Below the pieces are notes generated by a model, which worked only from the letters and a program-made list of their open reading frames with translations, was not told where the DNA came from and searched no databases. Source: Aestuariibaculum sediminum (GTDB taxonomy: Bacteria > Bacteroidota > Bacteroidia > Flavobacteriales > Flavobacteriaceae). Taken from it: DNA of 54,800 nt. This document shows, in pieces, positions 7,130-18,486 of this stretch (within the stretch, counting starts at the first letter, position 1; every line of letters begins with the position of its first letter). The translations under genes and the position numbers were made by a program. The DNA lies in assembly GCF_014596945.1 (NCBI RefSeq), contig NZ_JACVXB010000004.1, positions 354,026 through 408,825 on the forward strand, given 5' to 3'.

Positions 7130-9544
7130 TTATTGAATTTCATTTTCTAAATGGTTATCTAGTGCCGTTAAATCTGGTATTAAAACTTGACGAGCTTTAC
7201 TACCTTCAAAAGGACCTACTATACCAGCGGCCTCTAATTGATCGATTAATCGACCAGCACGGTTATAACCTAATTTTAATTTTCGTTGTAATAAAGATGC
7301 TGAGCCTTGTTGAGCGGTAACTATAACAATGGCAGCATCTTTAAATAGTTTATCACGATCTGAAATGTCTATATCAAGACTTGTGCCACTTTCTTCGCCA
7401 ACGTATTCCGGGAGCATATAAGCATCCGGATATGCTTTTTGAGAGCCAATAAAATCGGTGATTCGTTCAACTTCTGGAGTGTCAACAAAGGCACATTGAA
7501 CACGTATAAGGTCATTGCCTTGTGTGTATAACATATCACCGCGACCAATAAGTTGGTCGGCTCCTGCGCCATCTAGTATCGTTCTGGAGTCAATTTTAGA
7601 GGTTACTCTAAAGGCTATTCTTGCCGGGAAATTGGCCTTAATAATACCCGTAATCACATTAACCGAAGGACGCTGCGTAGCAATAATTAAGTGAATTCCA
7701 ATGGCACGAGCTAACTGTGCAAGACGAGCAATAGGCGTTTCTACTTCTTTTCCTGCTGTCATAATCAGGTCGGCAAACTCATCCACAACTAATACGATAT
7801 ACGGTAAAAACTGATGTCCATCATTAGGGTTAAGTTTTCTGGATTTGAATTTAGCATTATATTCAGCAATATTTCTACACATGGCTGTTTTTAATAACTC
7901 ATAACGATTATCCATTTCAATACACAAAGAATTTAAGGTATTAATTACCTTGGTATTGTCTGTTATAATGGCATCTTCACTATCAGGTAGTTTGGCTAAA
8001 TAATGACGTTCTATCTTATTAAAGAGTGTAAGTTCTACCTTTTTAGGGTCTACTAAAACAAACTTTACTTCCGCCGGATGTTTTTTATACAGTAAAGAGG
8101 TAAGGACAGCATTTAAACCTACCGACTTACCTTGACCTGTAGCACCTGCCATTAGTAAGTGAGGCATTTTAGCTAAATCGACCACAAAGGTTTCGTTACT
8201 AATGGTTTTACCTAAAGCAATAGGTAATTGCATATCTGAAGCTTGAAACTTTTTAGAAGCAATTACCGAACGCATCGATACGATTGTAGAATTTTTATTT
8301 GGTACTTCAATACCAATAGTACCTTTTCCAGGAATAGGTGCTATAATACGTATACCTAAGGCAGACAAGGATAAGGCTATATCGTCTTCAAGGTTTTTAA
8401 TTTTTGATATACGAATTCCTGCGTCGGGTACAATTTCATATAATGTCACTGTAGGTCCAATAGTGGCCTTTATATTTGAAATACCGATATTGTAATTTTT
8501 AAGCGTATCTACAATTCGGTTTTTATTCTCTTCTAATTCTTCTTGATTTATGGTGATACCTTCAGAATCGTATTTTTTGAGTAAATCTAGAGTAGGGAAC
8601 TGATATTTAGCTAATTCTAATGTTGGGTCGAATAAGCCAAAATCTTCAACTAACTTATCTGATAAATTATCATTTTCCGATTGTTCTTCTGCAACTTTTT
8701 CTACTTCAATAGCCAAATCCTCATCATCATCTTCTTCGTTCTGAGCGATTTTGACTTCAAGCTCGGTTTTTAAAGGTGCTTGAACCTTATTATCATCTGG
8801 TGATTTTTCAATGGTTGCTTCCTTTATTATATTAATATCAGAAGATTCGTTAATATCAAAAGCAGACTTAAAGGCCTCAGCTTCTTCTGTTAAATTATTA
8901 TCAACAGCGACTACAGGTTCGTTTGTTGTTGCAAATTCATCTTTAAAATCTTTTTTTGCAGAATGAAATAAGTTAGCAAAACTTTGGAACGTTACACCAA
9001 ATCGCATGGCTAAATAAGTAATAATTCCGAAAAGCAGTAATAAAGAAACACCAATTTTACCTATATAATCTTGTAAATAACTATTAACTTCAAAACCTAT
9101 TATACCTCCAAGGACACCGGTTTTAGCTCCGAAAAAACCAAAGAAAATGGAACTCCATATCATTATGAAAACACCCCAAAACCAATGTTTTCGTAATTTT
9201 GTTTTACTACTGTCAGTTAAAATATAAACGCCAGATAAGCATACTAAACCTGCAAAGATAAATGATGATACTCCAAAACCACGTTGAATAAATAAATCGC
9301 TTAACCAAGCTCCAGTTTTGCTCAACCAGTTTTTAGGTTTTACCTCTCTTGCAGCAAAATCAGAAAGTGTGCTTTGGTCGGCTTCTCCAGTAAATAAAAA
9401 AGATACAAAAGCGATACACAGGACGATACCGAAAAGAACTAAAAAGCTTCCGTAGACTAGTTTTTGCTGACTTGATAATTGAAAGCTAGGTAATTTGAAT
9501 TTTTTCTTTGTTGAAGTTTTGGTTTTAGTTTTTTTCTTCGCCAT
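7130..9544 (-). CDS. ftsK: DNA translocase FtsK/SpoIIIE family
   Basis: The 804-residue protein has four N-terminal membrane segments (about 28-190), a long acidic linker (about 205-300), the alpha/beta motor domain and a C-terminal winged helix. The Walker A motif GATGQGKS is at 467-474 (K473). Further on come VLVDPKKVELTLF, the Walker B-type VLVVDEFADLIM, IIATQRPSVNVITG and RGDMLY, all typical of FtsK. The gamma domain (SASLLQRKLKLGYNRAGRLIDQLE) reads KOPS-like DNA signals and activates XerCD at dif. It acts at the septum to clear chromosome termini. It is the first gene of the ftsK-lolA-lptF/G-ribBA run. The linker is short compared with E. coli. Confidence 0.96.
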   Translation of the reverse strand: MAKKKTKTKTSTKKKFKLPSFQLSSQQKLVYGSFLVLFGIVLCIAFVSFLFTGEADQSTLSDFAAREVKPKNWLSKTGAWLSDLFIQRGFGVSSFIFAGLVCLSGVYILTDSSKTKLRKHWFWGVFIMIWSSIFFGFFGAKTGVLGGIIGFEVNSYLQDYIGKIGVSLLLLFGIITYLAMRFGVTFQSFANLFHSAKKDFKDEFATTNEPVVAVDNNLTEEAEAFKSAFDINESSDINIIKEATIEKSPDDNKVQAPLKTELEVKIAQNEEDDDEDLAIEVEKVAEEQSENDNLSDKLVEDFGLFDPTLELAKYQFPTLDLLKKYDSEGITINQEELEENKNRIVDTLKNYNIGISNIKATIGPTVTLYEIVPDAGIRISKIKNLEDDIALSLSALGIRIIAPIPGKGTIGIEVPNKNSTIVSMRSVIASKKFQASDMQLPIALGKTISNETFVVDLAKMPHLLMAGATGQGKSVGLNAVLTSLLYKKHPAEVKFVLVDPKKVELTLFNKIERHYLAKLPDSEDAIITDNTKVINTLNSLCIEMDNRYELLKTAMCRNIAEYNAKFKSRKLNPNDGHQFLPYIVLVVDEFADLIMTAGKEVETPIARLAQLARAIGIHLIIATQRPSVNVITGIIKANFPARIAFRVTSKIDSRTILDGAGADQLIGRGDMLYTQGNDLIRVQCAFVDTPEVERITDFIGSQKAYPDAYMLPEYVGEESGTSLDIDISDRDKLFKDAAIVIVTAQQGSASLLQRKLKLGYNRAGRLIDQLEAAGIVGPFEGSKARQVLIPDLTALDNHLENEIQ

Positions 9545-9565
9545 TCATGCACGTTTAGGTTAAAA

Positions 9566-9573
9566 CAAAAATA
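9566..9573 (-). promoter_or_regulatory. -7 box upstream of ftsK
   Basis: On the minus strand TATTTTTG matches TAnnTTTG and lies 21 bases before the ftsK ATG. No clear -33 element is visible. It marks a likely internal start separating ftsK from the upstream tpx-dgkA pair. Confidence 0.5.
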
Positions 9574-9608
9574 CAAATTACTAACGTTTATCCTAACGAT
9601 ATATTATT

Positions 9609-9977
9609 TTAAAAAATCTTTGGAAAATATATAATAAAACCAACGATTGAGGCAAATATAGCAGCTATAAAAACTGCTCCTGCCGAAATGTCTTTTATAT
9701 GACCTATTTTACTATGATGCTCGGGGTGAACAAAATTTGCGATTTCCTCTATTGCAGTATTAATACCTTCAATACTCATAACTAAACCTATTGCGAATAG
9801 TTGTAAAATCCACTCGGTAGTAGAGATATTAAAAAAGAATCCTGCCACACAAACACAAATTGCAATTATAAATTGTATTTTAATGCTGGCTTCGGTTTTT
9901 AAAAGTAAATAAGCACCTTTAAAAGCATAACCAACACTTTTTAATCGGTTTATAAGGAAGGATTCTTTCTTTTTCAC
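9609..9977 (-). CDS. dgkA: Diacylglycerol/undecaprenol kinase family protein (DgkA)
   Basis: A 122-residue integral membrane kinase of the prokaryotic DgkA group. It has three predicted helices and the family signature EGINTAIEEIANF (70-82) followed by KDISAGAV (95-102), which hold the catalytic glutamate and the ATP/metal residues. Members phosphorylate diacylglycerol or, in many non-enteric bacteria, undecaprenol to feed cell-wall carrier lipid. Which substrate is used here cannot be decided from sequence. It starts 17 bases after tpx, so the two are probably cotranscribed. Confidence 0.9.
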   Translation of the reverse strand: MKKKESFLINRLKSVGYAFKGAYLLLKTEASIKIQFIIAICVCVAGFFFNISTTEWILQLFAIGLVMSIEGINTAIEEIANFVHPEHHSKIGHIKDISAGAVFIAAIFASIVGFIIYFPKIF

Positions 9978-9994
9978 AGAGATAAATAAGGATC

Positions 9995-10495
9995 TTACGA
10001 TAAAGCCTCTAAAGCAGCTTTGTAGTTAGGTTCGTCTACAATCTCTGAAACTTGCTCGGTGTAAAGTACTTTTGCATTTTCATCCAACACAACCACACAT
10101 CTTGAGTGTAATGTTTCAAGCGGACCATCGGTAAAATCTAAGCCATAGGCTTTACCAAAACTTCCGTTTTTATAATCTGATAAATTTACAACATCCTCTA
10201 ATCCTTCAGCACCGCAAAAACGAGCCATAGCAAAAGGTAAGTCATGAGAAATGCACAACACCTTAGTGTTTTTTAACTCACTGGCTTCTTTGTTAAACGC
10301 TCTTACCGAGGCTGCACAAGTACCGGTGTCTATACTAGGAAAAATGTTTAAAACCACTTTGCTACCCGAAAAATCACTTAAGCTTATGGTTTCTAAATCG
10401 GTATTCGTTAATTTAAAATCTGGAGCTGTGGTTCCTACTTTAGGAAGTTCTCCCGACGTATGTATTTCATTGCCTTTTAATGTTACTGTAGCCAT
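9995..10495 (-). CDS. tpx: Thiol peroxidase Tpx (atypical 2-Cys peroxiredoxin)
   Basis: The 166-residue protein is an atypical two-cysteine peroxiredoxin that reduces hydrogen peroxide and lipid peroxides using thioredoxin. The peroxidatic cysteine is Cys60 in IDTGTCAASVRAFN and the resolving cysteine is Cys94 in ARFCGAEG, the normal Tpx spacing. LETLHSRCVVVLDE, PNYKAALEAL and the early TLKGNEIHTSGELPKVG are typical of Tpx. The length matches the family. It stands back to back with katG across a 291-base gap, so both peroxide genes may share a control region. Confidence 0.96.
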   Translation of the reverse strand: MATVTLKGNEIHTSGELPKVGTTAPDFKLTNTDLETISLSDFSGSKVVLNIFPSIDTGTCAASVRAFNKEASELKNTKVLCISHDLPFAMARFCGAEGLEDVVNLSDYKNGSFGKAYGLDFTDGPLETLHSRCVVVLDENAKVLYTEQVSEIVDEPNYKAALEALS

Positions 10496-12961
<2,466 letters not shown>

Positions 12962-12983
12962 TATTAGAAATTATGTTCTTTTA

Positions 12984-13024
12984 AAAAGCCACAGCTTGTG
13001 AAGCGTGTGGCTTTTGTTTTTTTA
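12984..13024 (+). terminator. Rho-independent terminator after katG
   Basis: Perfect 10-bp stem AAAAGCCACA (12984-12993) / TGTGGCTTTT (13006-13015), 12-base loop, followed by GTTTTTTTT. It lies between katG and the convergent decarboxylase gene. Confidence 0.9.
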
Positions 13025-13042
13025 CTGTATAACTTAGTGTTG

Positions 13043-14182
13043 TTAAGCTAAAACCCTATTGTTTTCCATTTCTAAAACCACATCTTCTATAAATAAATCG
13101 ATTTGTGATTTCGTAACATTAGACATACAAATGATATGTGTAATATGTTCTTCGGTAGCTAATTGCCATTTCTGTTTTAATGCCTCTGAAGTTTTAGGAA
13201 ATACAACAGTTATCGCTCCAGGGTTACTCCAGGCTGGTATTCCTAAATGCTGTAATTTAGCTTTGCAATATTCTGCAACTTCAAGCGCATTGTCGTATCT
13301 CGATTTTAAACCATCAACACCTAGATGCATTAAAGCATACCACAAAAATAAAGCACTATGTCCGTTTCTTGAGCCGGTTATGGTCGTATCTAAAGTTCCA
13401 ATGTAAGACACACTTTTTGAGACGCGATCCCTTAGTGAACGTTTAGTTATTACAACTCCACAGGGTATGGGAGAGCCTATAAATTTGTGGCCGCTAATAG
13501 AGATGCTATCTGCTCCATCGGCAATATCAAAAGGTATTCTGTTTTCTAGAAAAGCGCCGTAAGCGCCTGATAATGCGGCGTCACAATGGATGTAATGATC
13601 TTGTATGGCCAGTTTTTTTAGAATTGATTTTATTTTTGAAACATCATCTTTTGCCTCTTTCATTGTAGTTCCGAAATTCGAAAGGATAATAGCTGGCAAG
13701 TGACGATTATATTGTAACGTATTTTGTAAATCATCATAATCGATTTCACCATTATCGTTAGACCGAATTACAATACTAGGTATGTTTAATAATTGAATGT
13801 TTTTTTTAACACTATAATGTGTGGATTCAGAATAATAAACCATTGCTTTTGGGTATAACTCGCGGGCTATGTAAAGGCCATATAAATTACTTTCCGAACC
13901 ACCATTAGTAACATATCCCCAGTAATCATCTTTATTAGCTCTAAGTAGATGAGCAAAAAAATCGATAACATCACGTTCCATGTCCCTGGTTTGTACTTTA
14001 TAGGTGCTATCAACAAAAGGGTCTCCGAGGTTATTAATTGGATAATTTAAAAATTCGAAAAGAGGAGAATAATCAAAATCCTTCGAAATAGGGTATCCAA
14101 TCGATAATTGGTTAGCTTCTTTTATTTTTTTTAAGGTTTCTTCTAGTTGGTCTTTTATGTTAGAATGTGGTAAACAAGTCAT
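13043..14182 (-). CDS. hdc: PLP-dependent histidine decarboxylase
   Basis: The 379-residue protein matches the PLP-type histidine decarboxylases of Gram-negative bacteria such as Morganella in length and in its strongest block. SISISGHKFIGSPIPCGVV (227-244) carries the PLP lysine at position 233. Other marks are VTNGGSESNLYGLYIARE (91-108), HYSVKKN (122-128), and IHCDAALSGAYGAF (198-211) with the PLP aspartate. The reaction would turn histidine into histamine and CO2 in the cytosol. Substrate could still be another aromatic or basic amino acid. A -7 box TAATTTTG (14224-14217) lies upstream. No amino-acid antiporter is beside it, which is unlike acid-resistance decarboxylase loci. An Lrp/AsnC regulator is divergent. 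Confidence 0.82.
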   Translation of the reverse strand: MTCLPHSNIKDQLEETLKKIKEANQLSIGYPISKDFDYSPLFEFLNYPINNLGDPFVDSTYKVQTRDMERDVIDFFAHLLRANKDDYWGYVTNGGSESNLYGLYIARELYPKAMVYYSESTHYSVKKNIQLLNIPSIVIRSNDNGEIDYDDLQNTLQYNRHLPAIILSNFGTTMKEAKDDVSKIKSILKKLAIQDHYIHCDAALSGAYGAFLENRIPFDIADGADSISISGHKFIGSPIPCGVVITKRSLRDRVSKSVSYIGTLDTTITGSRNGHSALFLWYALMHLGVDGLKSRYDNALEVAEYCKAKLQHLGIPAWSNPGAITVVFPKTSEALKQKWQLATEEHITHIICMSNVTKSQIDLFIEDVVLEMENNRVLA

Positions 14183-14216
14183 ATTTTCTGTTAATTTTTG
14201 AAATATAAAATCACTT

Positions 14217-14224
14217 CAAAATTA
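14217..14224 (-). promoter_or_regulatory. -7 box upstream of histidine decarboxylase
   Basis: On the minus strand TAATTTTG fits TAnnTTTG, 34 bases before the ATG. The remaining gap to the divergent regulator gene (14225-14351) is very AT-rich, which suits Lrp-type binding, but no clean dyad stands out. Confidence 0.4.
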
Positions 14225-14351
14225 ATGTATATTAGTTGTATTTTCTTTTAAAATATAGTATTTAGTAAATATTACTGTAATTGTTAAAATTTTAGTATAT
14301 ATAAATTGTTTAATTGAGTTGAAATGTTGAATTTTAGAAATAAAAACTAAT

Positions 14352-14804
14352 ATGGATCATATAGACAAGAGAATCCTGATGGAGCTTCAAACCAATGCGA
14401 AGCAAAATATAAAGGAAATAGCAAGCAAAGTAGGGCTTAGTGTGACACCAACATACGAGCGCGTAAAAAAAATAGAGCAAGCTAAAATAATTAAATCGTA
14501 TGTTGCGCTTCTCGATCGCGAGAAAATAGGTAAGAAGTTTATTGCCTATTGTCAAATTACTTTGATTAGGCATCATAAAGATTTGCTCGATGGTTTTAAA
14601 TTACATACCCTTCAATATCCTGAAATTATGGAATGTCATCATATTTCGGGGAATTTTGATTTTTTATTGAAAATTGTAGTAGATGATATTACACAATATC
14701 AGCAATTTATAAACGAGAAGTTATCCTTACTGGATAGTATATCAACCATTAATAGTTCGTTTGTTATGGAATCTGTAAAGGATTCCACTGTGTTTCAGGT
14801 TTAG
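14352..14804 (+). CDS. Lrp/AsnC family transcriptional regulator
   Basis: This 150-residue protein has the two-part Lrp/AsnC layout. Residues 1-60 form a helix-turn-helix (DHIDKRILMELQTNAKQNIKEIASKVGLS, then PTYERVKKIEQAKIIKSY). A C-terminal RAM ligand domain follows (about 68-145) with the pattern GKKFIAYCQITL ... YPEIMECHHISGNFDFLLKIVVDD. Such proteins sense amino acids and often control a divergent gene. The only divergent neighbour is the histidine decarboxylase, so that gene is the most likely target. Histidine or histamine as ligand is a guess. Confidence 0.93.
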   Translation: MDHIDKRILMELQTNAKQNIKEIASKVGLSVTPTYERVKKIEQAKIIKSYVALLDREKIGKKFIAYCQITLIRHHKDLLDGFKLHTLQYPEIMECHHISGNFDFLLKIVVDDITQYQQFINEKLSLLDSISTINSSFVMESVKDSTVFQV

Positions 14805-14819
14805 AGTGTGACCAGTGAA

Positions 14820-15056
14820 TCAAGCTTCCAATTCGGGAGTTAGACCATCAATAGCTTTTTTGGCGGCTTCCAGTTCATCCTTGTGAACAAACACCTCTTG
14901 ATAATCTCGCGAGCCTCCAAAAACATCGGTTAATAATCCAGATTCAGATTGTTCTTTAACTACGGCATTAATGTCTATTTTTTCTAATTCAGCAATAATT
15001 CGTTGAGTCACTATAAGGTTACCCGTAAATATTTTAATATAATTAGAATCTTTCAT
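14820..15056 (-). CDS. DUF2007 domain small protein
   Basis: A 78-residue soluble protein matching the DUF2007 (putative signal transducing protein) family. It has a ferredoxin-like pattern of FTGNLIVTQRIIAELEKIDINAVVKEQSESG, then a glycine loop VFGGSRDYQEVFV and a final helix ELEAAKKAIDGL. The function of the family is not known. It is convergent with the Lrp-type gene, with 15 bases between the stops, and appears to be a single-gene unit. Confidence 0.75.
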   Translation of the reverse strand: MKDSNYIKIFTGNLIVTQRIIAELEKIDINAVVKEQSESGLLTDVFGGSRDYQEVFVHKDELEAAKKAIDGLTPELEA

Positions 15057-15169
15057 GGCATTAGAAGTAATGGTTGTTATCTAAATATACGATTTTTTTA
15101 TGAATTAACCTCTAATTTATGTGACTGGTAGCTATGTTTTTTAAGTATATTTAAATATAAATTTTCAAG

Positions 15170-15922
15170 GTGAAACACATTCAGGTCACATTTTTGATAT
15201 TGGCCCTAATAGCTGAAGTAATTGGTACCATAGGTGGATTTGGTTCTTCGGTGTTTTTTGTTCCAATTGCTAATTTTTATTTTGATTTTCAAACGGTCCT
15301 TGGCATTACTGCAATATTTCACGTCGTTAGTAATTTGAGTAAAATAGCATTGTTTAGAAAAGGTATCGATAAAAAGTTAATTCTTTACATTGGTGTTCCT
15401 GCCGTACTTTTTGTAATAGTAGGAGGGGTACTAAGTAAATTTTTAAGAGTTACTTTGTTAGAGCTTTTTTTAGGAGTGTTTTTAGTAGCGCTTAGTTTGT
15501 TGTTTATTATAAAAAAAGATTTAATTATAAAGCCTAATAAAAAGGAAGCTATTATTGGAGGAACATTATCTGGCTTCATTGCTGGAGTAGTTGGTACTGG
15601 TGGGGCAATACGAGGATTAACAATGGCGGCATTTAATTTGGAGAAAAGTGTTTTTATAGCTACATCAGCCATTATTGATTTTGGTGTCGATTTAAGTAGG
15701 ACGGTCGTTTACTTTTTAAATGGTTATATCAAAATAGAAATCCTCATTTATATACCTTTTTTAGTTATAATTGGAATTCTTGGAACTTACTTAGGAAAAC
15801 TATGCTTAAACAAAATATCTCAGGACAATTTTAAAAAAATATCCCTGGGTTTAATTTTAGTAATAGGGATAGTTACTATAATAAAAAGTGCGTTAGATTA
15901 TTATAACCTAACGCACTTATAA
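15170..15922 (+). CDS. TauE/SafE family membrane transporter
   Basis: The 250-residue protein has about seven to eight hydrophobic segments and two related halves, as in the TauE/SafE (sulfite exporter) family. The first half opens with AEVIGTIGGFGSSVFFVPIANFYF and the second with GGTLSGFIAGVVGTGGAIRGLTM, the repeated glycine-rich motif of this fold. Members export sulfite, sulfoacetate or other organic anions; substrate here is unknown. The start is GTG at 15170. The last eleven codons form one arm, loop and arm of a perfect 11-bp hairpin that probably ends transcription of the convergent pheT. Confidence 0.87.
   Translation: MKHIQVTFLILALIAEVIGTIGGFGSSVFFVPIANFYFDFQTVLGITAIFHVVSNLSKIALFRKGIDKKLILYIGVPAVLFVIVGGVLSKFLRVTLLELFLGVFLVALSLLFIIKKDLIIKPNKKEAIIGGTLSGFIAGVVGTGGAIRGLTMAAFNLEKSVFIATSAIIDFGVDLSRTVVYFLNGYIKIEILIYIPFLVIIGILGTYLGKLCLNKISQDNFKKISLGLILVIGIVTIIKSALDYYNLTHL
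15886..15918 (-). terminator. pheT terminator lying inside the tauE-like coding end
   Basis: Perfect 11-bp stem AAGTGCGTTAG (15886-15896) / CTAACGCACTT (15908-15918) with an 11-base loop. On the minus strand the stem is followed by TTTTTATTAT, the usual U-rich tail; on the plus strand the tail is A-rich. It therefore fits termination of pheT, 22 bases past its stop. Confidence 0.75.
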
Positions 15923-15940
15923 TAAAAATTATATTTTAAC

Positions 15941-18370
15941 TTATCTTAATTCTGCACCTAATTGGTTTTCGAAATTCGATTGTAATTTATTCATTATTTT
16001 ATCTATTTGTTTGTCGTTAAGCGTCTTGTTTTCATCTTGTAAAGTAAAACTTACCGCATAACTTTTTTTACCAGCAGGAAGATTTTTTCCTTGGTAAACG
16101 TCAAACAAGTTCACACTTTTCAGTAATTGCTTTTCAGTTTGTCTAGCAATTTTATAAATAGATTCGAAAGTAACTTTATCGTCCAGTAATAGCGCAAAAT
16201 CACGTCTAACTTCAGGATATTTAGGTATGGGAGCAAATACGACCTTATTACGCTTTATAATAGTTAAAATAGTGTCCCAGTTAAAATCGGCAAATAGAAC
16301 TTCTTGAGTAATATCAAAATGTTTTAAAATAGGTTTTTTAACTAAACCAAAATCTACCAATTTCATTTTACCTAACCCAAAACTAACACCCTCCGAAAAT
16401 ACATCAGAATCCACAGGGCTTTCGTTATATTTGGAAATACCCAAGCGCTCTAAAATATTTATAACGTAACCTTTAAGATAGAAAAAGTCACTTTTCGAAC
16501 TTGGTGAATTCCAGTTTTCAATCGTTTTATTGCCAGTTACAAATAAAGCTAAATGTTTAAATTCTTCTCGTTTATCATCACCGTACCCATGGTATGTTTT
16601 ACCAAACTCGAATAACTTTAAATCGTTTCGCCTTCTATTGATATTAAAAGAAATGGCTTCTAATCCAGAAAATAACAGCGATTGACGTAGTACAGACAAA
16701 TCGTTACTTAACGGATTCAACATACTAATGTTATGATCTTCTTTAAGTTGCTCGCTTAATGCGGTGTAATTAGGTGTAGTAAGTGAATTTGATAAGGTTT
16801 CAAAAAATCCTAACGATGCTAATTGATCACCTACAATGTTTTGTATTTTATGGTCTTCAAATCGCGTTGAGTTGGAAATTGAAGCATTTAACTTTTCTGT
16901 AGTTTTAATATTGTTATAACCATAAACGCGCAGTATTTCTTCAATAATATCCGCTTCACGTTGCACATCATTTCTATAAGCAGGAACCGTTAAGCCTAAT
17001 CCAGCTTCGGTAACGTTATTCACTTTAATTTCTAATGAAGATAAAATACGTTTAATGGTTTCTTTCGGAATTTCTTCGCCAATTAATCGTTTTGCATTTT
17101 CAAAACTTAAGCGTACATGAAAATCTTCAATTTTGTTAGGGTAGAAGTCCATAACATCGCTTGTGATTTCTCCTCCAGCAATTTCTTTTATTAATAAAGC
17201 AGCACGTTTTAATGCATATTCTGTGATGTTAGGATCTATACCCCGTTCAAACCTGAAAGACGCATCGGTGTTTAAAGCATGTCGTTTGGCTGTTTTTCTA
17301 ACACTTACCGGATTAAAATAAGCACTTTCTAAGAAAATACTCGTTGTGGTTTCGGTAACTCCAGAATATTCACCACCAAAAACACCTGCAATACACATGG
17401 GCTTTTCGGCGTCACAAATCATTAAATCGTCTTCGTGAAGTACTCTTTCAACACCATCTAAAGTTTTAAATTTGGTTCCAGCCTCAAGGGTTTTTACTTC
17501 TATTTTATTTCCTGCAATTTTATTAGCATCAAAGGCATGTAGAGGTTGCCCTAATTCGTGTAACACATAATTAGTTGCATCTACAATATTATTTATAGGA
17601 GCTAAGCCAATGGCCTTTAATCTATGTTGAAGCCAGGCAGGAGATTCTTTAACTTTTAAACCTGAAAGTGTTACCCCGCAATATCTTGGTGCTAAATCCT
17701 TGTTTTTTACTTCAACATCAATTTTCAAAGTTCTGTTATCGGTATGAAAAGCACTTACTGAAGGCGTTATAAGCTCTAAATTGATTTCTTTTTGCACTAA
17801 ACCAGCTTTTAAATCGCGCGCAGTTCCCCAATGACTCATGGCATCGGCACGGTTTGGTGTTAATCCGATTTCAAAAACATGGTCGTTTTCTATTTCAAAC
17901 AAATCCGCACAAGATGTTCCTACGGTAATATCATTATCTAGTACCATGATACCGTCGTGCGATTTTCCTAAGCCTAATTCATCTTCGGCGCAAATCATTC
18001 CGTGACTTTCTTCACCTCGAATTTTACCTTTTTTAATGGTCCAGGCTTCTCCTTCATCGGTATATAAAGTAGTTCCTATAGTCGCTACCGGTACTTTTTG
18101 CCCTGCCGCCACATTTGGGGCTCCACATACAATTTGAAGAGGCGCGTCGCCTCCAATATTTACAGTAGTAACTTTTAATTTGTCGGCATTTGCGTGTTGC
18201 TCGCATGTTAATACTTCACCAACAATAACACCTTCTAATCCACCTTTTACAGATTGATAGGTCTCAATACCTTCGACCTCTAAACCTAAATCTGTAAGTA
18301 AATCACCAGTTTCTTCTGGTGTCCAATCTGTTTTTATAAATTGTTTTAACCAATTATAAGAAATCTTCAT
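15941..18370 (-). CDS. pheT: Phenylalanyl-tRNA synthetase beta subunit
   Basis: The 809-residue protein is the beta chain of the alpha2beta2 PheRS, which charges tRNA-Phe and edits mischarged tyrosine. The domain order is normal: N-terminal B1, EMAP-like tRNA-binding insert (about 42-150, VGEVLTCEQHANADKLKV, then KGKIRGEESHGMICAEDELGL), B3/B4 editing domain (about 210-390, LAPRYCGVTLSGLKV, NNIVDATNYVLHELGQPLHAFD), B5, the catalytic-like core (about 480-690) and a C-terminal anticodon-binding FDX-ACB fold (PKYPEVRRDFALLLDD to the end). The alpha subunit gene is not in the window. A probable -7 box TATCTTTA lies upstream (18402-18395). Confidence 0.97.
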   Translation of the reverse strand: MKISYNWLKQFIKTDWTPEETGDLLTDLGLEVEGIETYQSVKGGLEGVIVGEVLTCEQHANADKLKVTTVNIGGDAPLQIVCGAPNVAAGQKVPVATIGTTLYTDEGEAWTIKKGKIRGEESHGMICAEDELGLGKSHDGIMVLDNDITVGTSCADLFEIENDHVFEIGLTPNRADAMSHWGTARDLKAGLVQKEINLELITPSVSAFHTDNRTLKIDVEVKNKDLAPRYCGVTLSGLKVKESPAWLQHRLKAIGLAPINNIVDATNYVLHELGQPLHAFDANKIAGNKIEVKTLEAGTKFKTLDGVERVLHEDDLMICDAEKPMCIAGVFGGEYSGVTETTTSIFLESAYFNPVSVRKTAKRHALNTDASFRFERGIDPNITEYALKRAALLIKEIAGGEITSDVMDFYPNKIEDFHVRLSFENAKRLIGEEIPKETIKRILSSLEIKVNNVTEAGLGLTVPAYRNDVQREADIIEEILRVYGYNNIKTTEKLNASISNSTRFEDHKIQNIVGDQLASLGFFETLSNSLTTPNYTALSEQLKEDHNISMLNPLSNDLSVLRQSLLFSGLEAISFNINRRRNDLKLFEFGKTYHGYGDDKREEFKHLALFVTGNKTIENWNSPSSKSDFFYLKGYVINILERLGISKYNESPVDSDVFSEGVSFGLGKMKLVDFGLVKKPILKHFDITQEVLFADFNWDTILTIIKRNKVVFAPIPKYPEVRRDFALLLDDKVTFESIYKIARQTEKQLLKSVNLFDVYQGKNLPAGKKSYAVSFTLQDENKTLNDKQIDKIMNKLQSNFENQLGAELR

Positions 18371-18486
18371 AAACCAAGTTCTGTTTTAAGGCCGTAAAGA
18401 TAAAATATTGCTGTTAGCATTCAAATATAAACCCTTAATTTATCTCTATTTTAAAAGGAATTCCTAAACCTGGAAATTAGAAGGAG

